Source of the DNA: Deltaproteobacteria bacterium
GTDB lineage: Bacteria > SAR324 > NAC60-12
NCBI GenBank assembly: GCA_002685535.1
Contig: NYXK01000046.1
Span: forward strand, 62,001 to 126,000
DNA length: 64,000 nt
Direction of reading: 5' to 3'
The translations under genes were made by a program, and so were the position numbers. Positions within the stretch are counted from its first letter, which is position 1; each line of letters opens with the position of its first letter. Below are positions 35,728 to 46,811 of this stretch, piece after piece. The notes below the pieces were generated by a model. That model saw nothing but the letters and a program-made list of their open reading frames with translations, was not told the DNA's origin and did no database searches.

Positions 35728-36186
35728 ATGCAATCCACCGACCCCTTTAACCTCACCCGCTTCCTCACAGCCCAAGAAAGCCACTACCGCCGCGCCCTCT
35801 CCGAGATCCGCCACGGCAAAAAGTCCACCCACTGGATCTGGTTCATCTTCCCCTCCCTCCACGGAATCTCAACATCAGCTCGAGGAAACAAATACGCCAT
35901 ATCCAACCTCTCAGAAGCGAGCGCTTACCTTCAACATCCACTCCTCAAATCCAGACTCGTCGAAATCACGCAAGCAGTGCTGGATTCAGATGTTGAGGAG
36001 ATTTCGACGTTGATGGGATCCCTTGTTGATGTCAACAAGATGCATGCTAGCATGACGATGTTTCTCAGGGCAGATCCGGAGAAGAAGGTGTTTGACTTTC
36101 AGGCTGTGCTGGATAAGTATTATGGCGGTGCGAGGCATGAAAAGTCGGATTTGATTGTGGACGAGGAGACTGAAGAGCGGAATTAA
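35728..36186 (+). CDS. DUF1810 family protein
   Basis: Intronless, 152 aa, starting MQSTDPFNLTRFLTAQESHY. The whole length matches the DUF1810 pattern: 'DPFNLxRFxxAQ', then SEIRHGKKSTHWIWFIFPSL, NKYAISNLSEASAYLQHPLL, LRADPEKKVFDFQAVLDKYY and a final charged tail. The family is widespread in bacteria and scattered in fungi; its function is not established. Lack of introns and a patchy family distribution would be compatible with old transfer from bacteria, but that is untested. Confidence 0.88.
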   Translation: MQSTDPFNLTRFLTAQESHYRRALSEIRHGKKSTHWIWFIFPSLHGISTSARGNKYAISNLSEASAYLQHPLLKSRLVEITQAVLDSDVEEISTLMGSLVDVNKMHASMTMFLRADPEKKVFDFQAVLDKYYGGARHEKSDLIVDEETEERN

Positions 36187-36696
36187 TGTTTTGGGAGCAA
36201 GGGGCTGGTCATGGGAGAAACTGATGCAGCTTCAGCGAGGAGCTAGCTAGATTTCTACTGGAACAAGACTGTGGCGAATGTATTGCTGGAGTCAGATCGT
36301 CGAATAGACATATGATAAGCATTCACTGGCTAGACTGACCTTCTCGCTTATTCCAGAGGATTCATTTGAAGCTTTTGTGCATTTTCGAGACACGATTTGC
36401 CTACCGTCAACTCTGTTTAGGTCACGGAGGCGATGTTCTACTAAGCGAGAAGTAAACAGAGACGTTGGTTGTTGCATGACCCCTACAGATCTGAAAAAGG
36501 TGGCCTGTAGACAAACTTCCTGCTGAGATGACGGCTTTTAAGCGGGAGGCGTAGCACTCACTTCCAGGTGAGAAATCTGAAGTCCGACAGGTAGCAGGGT
36601 ATATGTCATGTATGTATCTTAAGATATCGCTTGCTGCCGGAGCTGAGATTCTGGAATCAAATCAATTAAAAGTACTACGTCCCCTAAGAGTCTTCT
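36187..36696. other. Convergent intergenic region
   Basis: 510 bp between the 3' ends of the DUF1810 and amidohydrolase genes. It should hold both 3' UTRs; no gene is seen. Confidence 0.5.
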
Positions 36697-38337
36697 TCAA
36701 ACACTGTCAACAATGAGACTTTCATCAATATGAAACGCAGCAATGAGAGCTTTCGTCGCCGCCTCCATATCAATGCCCTCAATCTTCTTCTGCAACACCT
36801 CCCTCCTCTTCACCAACTCCCTACTAATATCCCTCCACTCCAACACATCCTTCTCAACCCCACTCCACAGATCCCTCCCAGCCTTGACATCCACACTCTT
36901 CAACTTCCCCGCATCTTTCCTCACGACCCCATCCACAATCACCATCTCGATATCCTGCGGACTACTATGCAGAATGATCGCACTGACGGGATCATGTTGC
37001 GCCGCACACACCATGCCCGGACTCAATGCGTCCCAAACGAGAATATCAGCAAACGCACCAACTCTCAACGTCCCGATCTTGCCTTCCATCTTCGCAGCTC
37101 TTGCACCGTTCACTGTGCCGAGATTGAAAGCTTCTTCGACGGTATGGTTCAATTTCTTGGGAATCTTCCCCTCATCCGTGAACTTCTGGTTGTAAGTCGC
37201 ACGGGAAGATTGCAGGAGTAGGCGCAGCTCGGATGGAATGGAAGCGCTCTGATTGGATTGACAGTCGACGCCGACGCTGCATTGCGCTGTCACGTCGACC
37301 GTAGGATGAAACGCAGCGCAGGCGCCTTGTCCCATTTGCAGTTCTGTGCTGGGCGTGGTGGAGACGTGACTGTTTGATTTGGCGAGGAGGGTGGCGTCAG
37401 CGGGTGTTGGGTTTGTGGCATGGGAGAAGAGGAAGCTTGAGTCAAGGAGGTCGTAGGAGTCGAGTCTTTCGACGAGAGATAACGAGCCTGGTCTGGGTAT
37501 TCAGCTTGCTGTAAGATGGGCTGGAAAATGGTACTTACGCATCATGGCGCTGCGGACGTAGTGTACGGTATTGACGGTGATACCTAAAGATCTGACGTGC
37601 CGGTAGATGCCGGCAAGCACATCCTTTGGCAGATATAAATCGTCAAACGCGAAACCTAGCGAGACTCTGCCGTTGCCGAATGGGGATCTTGCGGCAAGCT
37701 CGTCCAATACTTCTAAAACCCATGGAACCATGGGGTTTTGAGCTAGGGTGAATGGTTCCCATGATTCAACACGTCCGGATGGGCAGTAACAGAAAATAGA
37801 TCTGATACCAGAGGAAATTGTTGCTGCGATGGCTGCTTTGGCTATACATTGTGAGTATTCGGTTTTCTTCTTAAATGTGCAGCTACTTACACGAGTCTGG
37901 AGCGCTGTTCAGATGGGCATGGTCCACGACAGTTGTAGTGCCCGCCTCAATACACTCTAGACACCCAGCGAGCTGACCCCAGAAAAGATCTTCTGGACTG
38001 TGAAGGGAATTGCTGGAATTACCTGCATATTTCAGCCATGTGTTGTCTAGGGTGTTCAGAGCGACTTACCGGGAGCAAAATAGTCGAGTAACAGATGATT
38101 GCCGTGACGACCTTTCAGAAGTGTCTGCCAAACATGATGATGTGTGTCCACAAAGCCAGGACTGAGAATCCTGTCTGTACAGTCGATCACTTGAACATTC
38201 GAGCCGGGCTCAATACCAGCTTCAATCTTTGAAATTTTGTTCCCTTCTATCAAGATGTCTGCCTTGATGGCGTTGACATGTTCGTTTTCATCATGAACCA
38301 AAACCGTTCCGCCTTGAAGAAGTATTGGAGACGACAT
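36697..38337 (-). CDS. Amidohydrolase, TRZ/ATZ or cytosine-deaminase-like
   Basis: CDS complement(join(36697..37487,37539..37841,37891..38022,38070..38337)), 497 aa; three introns of 50, 49 and 47 bp. It is a metal-dependent (beta/alpha)8 hydrolase that probably deaminates or dechlorinates a heterocycle. The substrate cannot be named. The N-terminal beta-sandwich (ILLQGGTVLVHDEN) leads to ILSPGFVDTHHHVWQ with the HxH metal ligands at about 66-68. ECIEAGTTTVVDHAHLN follows, then SHATNPTPADATLLAKSN and STTPSTELQMGQG. The usual metal-binding Asp is in GVDCQSNQS. The C-terminus has MEGKIGTLRVGAFADILVWD, standard for the class. There is no signal peptide. Similar fungal proteins are annotated as 5-methylthioadenosine/S-adenosylhomocysteine deaminase-like. 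Confidence 0.88.
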
Positions 38338-38992
38338 AGTGCAAAGGCAAGCAAGGAGAAGAACGGCGTAGAGAGAATTTAATCAAGGCAAGCTCAAGTA
38401 GACTGCATATATATATGAATGATCCTTCATACCAAGATCAACAAAATTCGGTCTTGATCGAGTACCGAAGAGTCCGCCGAGTAGCGAAACCCGACTGAAA
38501 GCTGAGAATCCACACTTCCAGCTGTAGGAAAGAACCAATAAGAAATAAAGATCGAATTCGTAAAAAATAGTGCCCAAAGAAAGCAAGGTGCGATTGGAGA
38601 ACGGGCTTGAAATGGGTAGTATTGAGTAAAATACCGCTGCGGGGATAACGGCTTCAAGAAATGAAATCCGAGGAAATAGACAACTTATTCAGGGCAGTCT
38701 GCCGTAAATCCGTATGGCCAAGGAAAATACGGATGTGCAAAGGAGAATGAGAAACATGTGAGCTGATACAATGTGCAGTCGAGGATATACTTTCTTAGAT
38801 CTAAAGCAAAAGGGTTCAATTAAACAAAGTTAAAGATAGTCGAGGTTGAGACCAAAATTACCCCGGATTGCACGGACCACCCGCTCGCGAATCCTCGACG
38901 TCACAACTGCTCACAGCCTCCTTCGCATCAAAAGCACAATGTAACCTTCCTCCCACTCTCAACTCCTCTCACCATGTCTCCCCCTCGTCAAC
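38338..38992. other. Divergent promoter region
   Basis: 655 bp between the start codons of the amidohydrolase (minus) and the metallo-beta-lactamase-fold gene (plus). It is relatively AT-rich near 38400-38850 and shows no gene. Confidence 0.5.
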
Positions 38993-40186
38993 ATGTCCGA
39001 CTCCGCATTCCCTACGTCCCTCTCACATTACATCTCCGACATGTCCCAGGATGACGACAGCGATCCCTCAAAACAACTCCAGCAAACCCTCCGCGAATCC
39101 ATAACTCAAAGCCTCTCCTCGCGCCGCCCTCTCCTTACACACCTCAATGCAGACACGACATGGCTTCTCTCGCTTCCCTACCCGGAATCGACGCCCTCGA
39201 CTAAAGGGAGTGTGTATTATCATATATTAATAGATCCGTGGCTCCGCGGCGGGCAGAGCGATGTCGCGAAGTTCTTTAGCCAGCAGTGGCATGTGGAAGA
39301 AAGTGCCGTTCAGACGATTGCAGAGCTAGAGGATGTCGTGAGAGGTATTGAGGATGTGGCGAAAGGCTATACCTATTCTCCGCCCCAAAGTAGCGGCGAG
39401 AAATCTGATTCTGAGGATTACGAGGAAGTCGACGTTGAGGAGAGAACCGATAAAGAGAAGCCGAAACCAATAGGCATGAAGAGCCCAATAGACGCAATCC
39501 TGGTCTCCCACGAATTCACAGACCACATGCATAAAGATACACTTCTCGAAGCTCGGACCTCTATCCCCGTCTTCGCAGCTACCAAAGCAGCGTCCGCGAT
39601 TCGATCATGGAGACATTTCGATTTCGTGGGCGAGATACCGCGGTTCGGGGGAGATTGGAGGGAGAGCTCGGTCATTCCTTTGCCGGAGTGGGTGGGTGTG
39701 AGTAGGGTTGCGTATCCGGGACAAGACTTACTGTATTATCATTCTGCGGTTATGGTTACGTTCCCTGCGAGCTCGGGCGGGGACGAGGAAACTGGAGAGG
39801 CTGAGGCTGTGATATATACACCGCATGGTATATCACCTGCGGATCTTGCCCCCGTAGCGAAGGCCAACCCTGCGATCAGGACACTCGCTCTGTTGCATGG
39901 ATTACAGGATATTAGTCTGGGTGCACAGCTGAATATGGGCGCGCATAATGGGCTGAAAGTACAGAGGTTACTAGGGGCGAAATATTGGGTTGGGACGCAT
40001 GATGAGGTGAAAAGGGGTGGGGGGATTGTGAGTTGGTTTCTGGACAGAAAGACGATTAGTTTGAAGGAGGCGATTGAAAAGGAGAAAGAAGAGAGAGGTG
40101 ACGAGATGAAAGGGAGTGCTGTGGAAGGATTGAAGGAGGTAAAATTCGAGGATTTAGGCAATGGGGAGAGTTTGTTGCTGGAATGA
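38993..40186 (+). CDS. Metallo-beta-lactamase-fold protein, fungal type
   Basis: Intronless, 397 aa. After a 50-residue disordered leader it reads LTHLNADTTWLLSLPYP, then a typical 'ILIDPWLRGGQSDVAKFFSQQWH' stretch where the Asp starts the hydrolase core. SPIDAILVSHEFTDHMHKDTLLE matches the position of the HxHxDH motif but in weakened form (SHEFTDH). GLQDISLGAQLNMGAHNGL and AKYWVGTHDEVKRGGG near the end fit a late His-containing region. An acidic insert (SDSEDYEEVDVEE) lies at about 140-160. Substrate unknown. The reduced metal motif suggests altered or single-metal binding. Confidence 0.8.
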   Translation: MSDSAFPTSLSHYISDMSQDDDSDPSKQLQQTLRESITQSLSSRRPLLTHLNADTTWLLSLPYPESTPSTKGSVYYHILIDPWLRGGQSDVAKFFSQQWHVEESAVQTIAELEDVVRGIEDVAKGYTYSPPQSSGEKSDSEDYEEVDVEERTDKEKPKPIGMKSPIDAILVSHEFTDHMHKDTLLEARTSIPVFAATKAASAIRSWRHFDFVGEIPRFGGDWRESSVIPLPEWVGVSRVAYPGQDLLYYHSAVMVTFPASSGGDEETGEAEAVIYTPHGISPADLAPVAKANPAIRTLALLHGLQDISLGAQLNMGAHNGLKVQRLLGAKYWVGTHDEVKRGGGIVSWFLDRKTISLKEAIEKEKEERGDEMKGSAVEGLKEVKFEDLGNGESLLLE

Positions 40187-40390
40187 CATCCTCCGAGATC
40201 TCATAAACGCTTCGAGACATTATGTTCATGATACCCTTGATCGAACGAGGAATTTGATATCCCTCCTCAGAAGTCAGTATCGAATACTGAGGCCTACTTT
40301 GAAGTCTCTCCTCTCTCTGCCTGCCACTTTCCATCCCAATATCAACACGTCGAGTATCAAACATCCTCCACCCCCTCAACAACCCAAATC

Positions 40391-40651
40391 CTATCCCACC
40401 ACCCCAGCACCCCTCCCCGGCAACTCCACATTCCCCCAAAACTTCTCTCCCTCCAAACCCACATAGATATCCATGTTCAGCGCCAGCAGTGGTATCTCGA
40501 CACCGTGCACGAACTTCCGCATCTTGAGCTGGCGGAGCTCTTCGGCTGAGATGTAGCTTAGTTTTTGAGTGGTGGTGGAGAAGAGGACGATGGTGTTGCT
40601 GTCAGTGTTGGCTGATGAGCGTGAGGCTTGTAGAGGGTGACTTGGTGCCAT
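40391..40651 (-). CDS. Small hypothetical protein
   Basis: 86 aa, MAPSHPLQASRSSANTDSNT.., followed by IVLFSTTTQKLSYISAEELRQLKMRKFVHG and a hydrophobic/acidic end. Codon use looks coding and the 3' end is convergent with the metallo-hydrolase gene 204 bp away. No domain is recognised. It could be the last exon of a longer gene, but I see no upstream partner. Confidence 0.4.
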   Translation of the reverse strand: MAPSHPLQASRSSANTDSNTIVLFSTTTQKLSYISAEELRQLKMRKFVHGVEIPLLALNMDIYVGLEGEKFWGNVELPGRGAGVVG

Positions 40652-43278
40652 ATTTCGACTTGAGCGACGCGGCTGGGGAAGGCTGAGTGAATATCACTGA
40701 ACTCTCTTGTGTTCTTATCGAATTTCGTTCTTGGAGTCAGTCAGCCGGCGAGCTGAGGGTTTTTGGGATCAAAGTCTTGCACATGTCGTCAGAGCAAAAC
40801 TCGTTATAAGGTCGTGGTGAGTCTTGAAGTTGTAGGATTTCGCTCATGGTCCCAACTCATGAGATGTGGGAGTCATGATCGGCTTCAAGAGACTCATCTG
40901 AATTGGAGATATTCGAACTCGGGGCTGATTCTAGTCTGACTCTCAGGCGGTTCTCTCCAGTCACAACGCAATCCAGTATCTTCATCGCTAAGAAAATTGA
41001 CTGGATGAAAAAGCAATAGTTGACTGCGATATAGGGCAGCTCGGAACTTTCATCTGGTCCAGATTCATTCACCATACAGCTTTTCCCGCATATCAAAGAA
41101 GGGGCTCAATTAGGAAATGGGTGCCTATTCTCACAATCTGCATGCCCTGTGAGGCTTCCGATTGTTGTCATCTCTCAGTAAAAGATCGCTTGTTTCTCGT
41201 TCATCGACTCGGGAGTCATACTTCACTCCAACCCCTGATCTCCACCCTCCTTTCTGCACCTAGAAGTCCCCAGATTTATTTCCTATATATACACTAGGCG
41301 GAGCAGGTCTAGTAACGCAAAGTCGACCGTAGGATCGTCGATGAGATACGAAGAGAAATGAACTTGTTTTCACTTTAGGGCCAAGGCGTTGTAAAATTTA
41401 GATTATCAGATATCGATTCTAAATTCGGGTGTATGATTTCATATCAATGGGCTGTGCACAAGAGCAAGTTTTCCTGAATACGCGTCTTGTAGGAACAAAT
41501 GACAATGACAGCAGCAAGTACAGTGACAATGGACAGTTAATGCTCCGAAACGAGCCGCTCACGCGCCGCCGAGACCCAGCTTGCCAGTGGAAGTACGAAG
41601 CAGTTTGATGTCAAAGCCCCCATAAAGTGTTCAAAGATACAGATACATCTCCAAAACAATGCCGTACGCAATTCTTCCATTCCCTTCCAACATCGCACAC
41701 ATGCAGACAGTCTTAGAATATCTAGTAATTCCATCTCCTCGGCCGTCCACAGCTGGAGTTCATGTCTTCAGTAGATGCATCTCAAATTCCTATCAACTGC
41801 TTGGTAACATTACCTCCTTTTAGGGTCGTGGTTACTGCTCATTAATTTACCTTCATATTCACTAGCACGGTCATTTGCAATTCAAGGTGTGAGGGCCTGT
41901 TGCATGGACCTCCCGGGGAGAAGGGGGTTGTAAAGAGATAAGGCGCTGTCCTCATGTGGTGTCTCTTGTTGTAATAAAGGGTTGATTTGTGTCAATTAGT
42001 AAGGGTGTCGATTTGTAGGTGAAAAGGCCGACGACAGGCTATCTTAGCGAGACTACAAAATCATCGTCAACCCACATTGTATGGTGCCAAGGTGATGAAG
42101 TAAGAAGAATGGAAAGAGGGAGGCGAAACGAAGGCAGCTGCGGCAACATAGATGATTGGACTGATGTCAAGACGAGGCAATCGGACAGGTGGAATACGGG
42201 GAAGTGACGAGACATAATCACGTGGCCAAAACATTGAAGCGAAATATCAGAGTGAAAGGATCAAAGGGAGCCATGCTTTGCATTGCATTGCTTGCTCTAC
42301 CTAACGCTCTACTCTTCCCATGTCATCAATAGACAACAAATCAAACTCGTCCCTTCTTCGGCCGTGCCATCCATCCCATCCATCCTATCCTCAATCTGCA
42401 ATGCAGTCTCACGAAGGAGCCACTTCACCAGACCAACCTGACCAGAGCAAGCCACTCCTCTTCCTATTCCCGAAGGGGATCCAAATCATCATCAAAGAAC
42501 CTTGCCTCAAGCCATACCAAATCAAACCGATCCACCATATCATGCTCCAAGCCACCCGCCTGCCTGCCTGTCTTTGCACCAAACGAATTGCCACCCTCCG
42601 TCTCCAGCTTAGAAAGTTCAAAGCGGCAGACCAAAGCCAGATCCAGCCTGAAAGAAGTATCAACTCGGCAAGCCGTCCACGAAACGTAAATACAATCTGC
42701 ACCTCCCCCAGACCGCCAAGTTGTGAAGAAAGAATGAAGAAAGAAGGGGAGAAAAATCAAAAAGACCAGCTTGCTTGCATGAAAACCCAAACGCCGCGCT
42801 GATGTTGTGCTGAAAAAAGGATTGAAGAACCAGAAAACACAGAGTAAACCGAAATCGAAACCGAAATGGAAAATGGGACCCCAAACCCAAAGTGGGTATG
42901 AAGAAGAAAACCCAATCAGACCCTATGTGGACGCTGTATGTGCAGTACTGTGCTTTGTCGTGATTCGAGGTGATGGACATGATGTGGTTGATGTGTGTGC
43001 TGTTGATCCAAGCTCCACCATTCCACAGACTCCTTCCATGCATCCAGTGTATGTGAGAAGAGAAGTGAAGTGAAGAAAGCAGACGAGACCGTGGTATGTA
43101 AAGGGGACCCGTGAACGCCGTTTCGTGAAAACGTGAATATGTGAGGACTTATTGCCGTGAGGTGTAGCAAGGTATGTAAAGTGTTGTAAGAGGCTTGAGG
43201 TCGGAGAGCAGTAAGGAGGCTCATTGGACGCGTCGATCTCTGTGCACATGACCAACATACGTTCCCAACCCAAACAGC
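40652..43278. other. 2.6 kb interval without a supported gene
   Basis: Only short frames. A 160-codon plus-strand frame at 42320-42802 has low-complexity, proline-rich composition (CHPSHPSYPQ) and lies in a C/T-rich stretch. It looks more like leader or UTR sequence than a protein, so I do not call it. The right-hand part should include the 3' UTR of the minus-strand gene ending at 43279. Confidence 0.45.
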
Positions 43279-44499
43279 TCAATTCTTCTTTTTGCCCATA
43301 CGAATGAATCGTGTCCGGATCCACATGACGAACTTAGTCCACGCAGAATGAGTCTTGAGCTTCGCAGTTCCAGATCGTCGTGGCTGATAGAACTGCTCCT
43401 CACCAACGCTAGCAAATGTAGGAGTCTGTTGCTGAGGAACGGAGTTGTAGTCCCGGCCCACAAAGGAATCCTTCTCCTGCATAGTGAGATCGGACTTGGA
43501 GCGCTTCGAGCGGGTGTCATTGCTAGCCGAAGAACGACGGTGACCGCGCTCGATCTGACGAGCTTCCTTCTGTTGACGCTTCTCGAGGGCTCTGATCTCT
43601 TCACGTGCTGCTTTCTCTTCCTTGGCTTGCTCTTTCTCCTGAAACTTGCGGCGAGCTTCTTGGATTGTCTCGGACTGAATGCGGGTATCTACTTCTGAGC
43701 GAGATCGAATGCGGAAACCCTTGTCGAGGGAGTTTCGGATGGCAGAGACGGGAGACATGGTGTCTGTGGGAGATGCAATGTCTGAGGAGAGAGTGGTGTT
43801 GTGGAGGGATGTATGTGAAGTTGCGAGGGCAAGTCTCGAGGAACTGGCTTGCTTGTTGGTAAGAACTCGAAGAGATTGTGGTTGTTGAGAATGAGAGATA
43901 TTGGGGGAAGACGAGACACCTGTTATGGATGGCGGGGAAGTATGGTTTGAGAGGTTCGAAGGTGAGCGGAATGGGTGAATATGACTCTGACTCTGGCTTG
44001 GGGATCGTATATGGCTTTGAGGCTGGTCCCGAGGGTGAGGGTGGTCCTCATCTTCAGTCAAGGCAGGGCTGTGATCGATTTCACTTTCGCGCAGGGAATT
44101 TTGATAAGATGCTGATGCCGCGATGGGCGGAGTATAGGGACGAGGAGTTTGCTGGAAAGGATGCACAAAAGATCCAGTACGATGGCCACTTCCTGTGGTC
44201 GCAGTAGAGAACTGGGAGGTGCCACTGGTCGAACGGTAGTGGTAGCCTCGTCTGAGCTGGACGTCATGGGAGGAGCGAGGCCCAGACCCGTTGGCAGGAC
44301 CATGGGAATTCGAGGTCCCCATGCCACTTCCATACCCACCAGCATTCCCATAACCAAGGTACTCGATACCGAGTCCATCTTGTTCTGCTGCAGACCGATC
44401 CAGGTCCAGCGAATTCCTCTCATTTTGCGTCAATTTCCTTAATATCGGTTTTACTTTCGTTCCCCGCGATTTGGCCGTATGGCCCTGATAGCTGGTCAT
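43279..44499 (-). CDS. Low-complexity fungal protein with basic coiled-coil C-terminus
   Basis: 406 aa in one exon, starting MTSYQGHTAKSRGTKVKPIL. The first 30 residues (KPILRKLTQNERNSLDLDRS) look conserved and are followed by about 220 residues rich in Ser, Pro, His, Gln and Gly. Residues about 270-325 form a charged helix likely to be a coiled coil (QEARRKFQEKEQAKEEKAAR). The end SAWTKFVMWIRTRFIRMGKK is amphipathic and strongly basic, suited to peripheral membrane binding. Many Ser/Pro and Arg-x-x-Ser sites suggest phospho-regulation. The function is not known. The N- and C-terminal blocks, rather than the middle, should be used in homology searches. Confidence 0.72.
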   Translation of the reverse strand: MTSYQGHTAKSRGTKVKPILRKLTQNERNSLDLDRSAAEQDGLGIEYLGYGNAGGYGSGMGTSNSHGPANGSGPRSSHDVQLRRGYHYRSTSGTSQFSTATTGSGHRTGSFVHPFQQTPRPYTPPIAASASYQNSLRESEIDHSPALTEDEDHPHPRDQPQSHIRSPSQSQSHIHPFRSPSNLSNHTSPPSITGVSSSPNISHSQQPQSLRVLTNKQASSSRLALATSHTSLHNTTLSSDIASPTDTMSPVSAIRNSLDKGFRIRSRSEVDTRIQSETIQEARRKFQEKEQAKEEKAAREEIRALEKRQQKEARQIERGHRRSSASNDTRSKRSKSDLTMQEKDSFVGRDYNSVPQQQTPTFASVGEEQFYQPRRSGTAKLKTHSAWTKFVMWIRTRFIRMGKKKN

Positions 44500-46787
44500 T
44501 GTGCCGAGCTTCTTCTTTCTCCCAGCGCACTCCTGCGACAGCAAGGGCAATTGCAGTTGCCAATCCCCCTGTGCGAATCACCGACACTCATATACTGCTA
44601 CTTCGCATCACTGCGCGACTGCTGAGGGTATGGAGATATGTGATGGGCTGATCGGGTGGTGTGGTCGAGACGCCGTACTGCTGCACCACCAACTCTGTCT
44701 TCGACGTCTACACAAAAGGCACAGCACGCCGATATAGAAGTATACGATGCTCTGGATATTGCTGCACTGGCTGTGGAGGCTGTGCAAATTCGAGGACTGG
44801 CTTGTCGAGGATACTGTTGTCGCTTGCGGTGAAGTGGTGCTGTTGGACTGATGATGCGACGACTATGCGATTTCTCCTCCAAAACAATTGGCAGACCGCA
44901 ACAGAGATACACCGGCGGAGGATATCGATACAAGGCCTACAAGAGTCGGAGAGGTAGATGGGGGTATACGGAGGATAGGATCGTGAGGGATTATTCGGCG
45001 ATGCTGCACCGCCTTCCTTCTGCGTACGAAGCCGAATATGCTGTGCAGTGCCCAGCCCAGGCAGCTCCTTTCTTCTCCAGCAGATCCAACAAAACAATCA
45101 GGATGCCAGCAAAGGATCCGAATGATAGATCCACTCGTGAGGCCGTGGTACTCTACCTGAAGAGGAAGATTTTGTGTTTGAAGTTGAGGATCGTGGTCGT
45201 CGCCAGATCAACAATCAGCCTCAGTAACACATGCCTCTCTCCCTCAGGCTGGGTATTGGCGTGGGCGGATGTCTGGGACCTGGGTCTCACTCTGCTCCTA
45301 TCGTATCCTCCCTCCAGGCCCGCTCTGGGCCTCTGCACAGCGATTACTGGCCAGCCGAGCACTCCGACCCCTCTTTATTACTGTGCCTTTCCACTACTCT
45401 TATCGCTCTCCCCGTCCATGTTCCCGGCAAGTCCGGGGACAAGACATTCAACATTCTTGACAAAGGGCATGGCTCCGTTTCGAAATCGCGGCTTGGGTGT
45501 TCTGGTCAAAGAGGGGGATGGTTGTAAAAAAAGATTGGAAGAGGAAGGGGATCGATAAATGAGGAACATATCATTGTAGGTGGGGGAAAATGTGGTAGTG
45601 CTGGCAATCTTTCTGGATCTTTACTGGTAGCAGGCACTTTTCTACGGTACGCCAGGATCTCTCCTTGACAGGTTGCGCGATGTTCTTGAAGTGTTCATGA
45701 TCAGCATGCGGCGGCACTGGGCGGTTGGTGCGGTGCGGGATGGAAGGAAGGGAAGGCAAGCAAGCGATGGGGATCTGGAGACGATCTCTCCCGTTGTCAG
45801 ATCATACTTTGGTCTCCGGGTCGATTAAGATCGCTGGTAAGGGTGCATTTCCTCACCAGCATCATCTTGGAACCAAATTTGGCGACGACTCCCTCCTTGG
45901 AGTATCTTGGAGAGTTTTGATCGAAAAGTCAAAAGTCCCATCCCATCCCACATTCCTTTCTTGTCGTAGTTTACTCCCCGTTGCTGCCGAGGTGCCCGAA
46001 TCGAAGCTTCCCATCGTCACCTGGAGAAGATCTGGACCAACGCAATAATGCCCGAGGACCAACACTAATAAATCTGCACCTCCAAACGCCGTGTCCTGCA
46101 AATGCAAACCAGCCAACACCATAGTTCAAACTTCGGAGTTTCTAACCTCTCAGGTCGAAACTACTGAGTGAGAACTATGACGTGATCTGTCCATAACATC
46201 AACACTGCAAGCAGAGAAAATTTAGAGAAGACATGTGAAAGACAAGCGAAGCATGAAATAGATGTTTTTCACTGTACATGAAAGCGACGCCATTTTGACG
46301 GGTCGAACTGCATTAAATGAATGAAAATCACCAGAGAAAGAGAAGAAGGGAAAATACCAAGCCCGGAACCAGAAACGGAACCACCAACATATATATCACT
46401 CAACAGGCTACAGATACAGATCTCTCTGCATCGCATGCTCCGCCTGATCTTCAGGCTGCTTCAATATGGGGAAGGAGAAATATATTGCCGGAGAACGATC
46501 GCAATCTACGTCTCTAATAGATTTATCTGCGATATGGGCTGTTAATGTTATTCCGTCCCCCTTTCAAGCCTCTTCTCCGAGTCCGAGTCTTCTGTGCCAC
46601 GTCTACTTCGCTTCAGTCGAATTTACATCTGAGAGAGGCGTCAAGGTTGAGATTTGAGGCGTAAGGCCGGATAGACGCATCAAATGCCATCCTCGTGCTC
46701 GTTTAATCATGAAAACTAAGATACGGAATATCTTACCTGTTCTTTTCTCGATCTGGAACGTCGTACATGAGGCTGGACCGCTGGGAC

Positions 46788-46811
46788 GAGATGAGATGAG
46801 ATGGTGAGATG
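46788..46811. repeat. GAGAT simple repeat
   Basis: Tandem GAGAT-type units (GAGATGAGATGAGATG then GTGAGATG) in non-coding DNA. A similar array occurs at 57082-57119. Confidence 0.6.

Noticed and set aside
42320-42802. 160-residue plus-strand frame starting MSSIDNKSNSS
   Set aside because: Low-complexity, Pro/His/Ser-rich translation of a C/T-rich stretch; no start context or homology pattern to support a gene.
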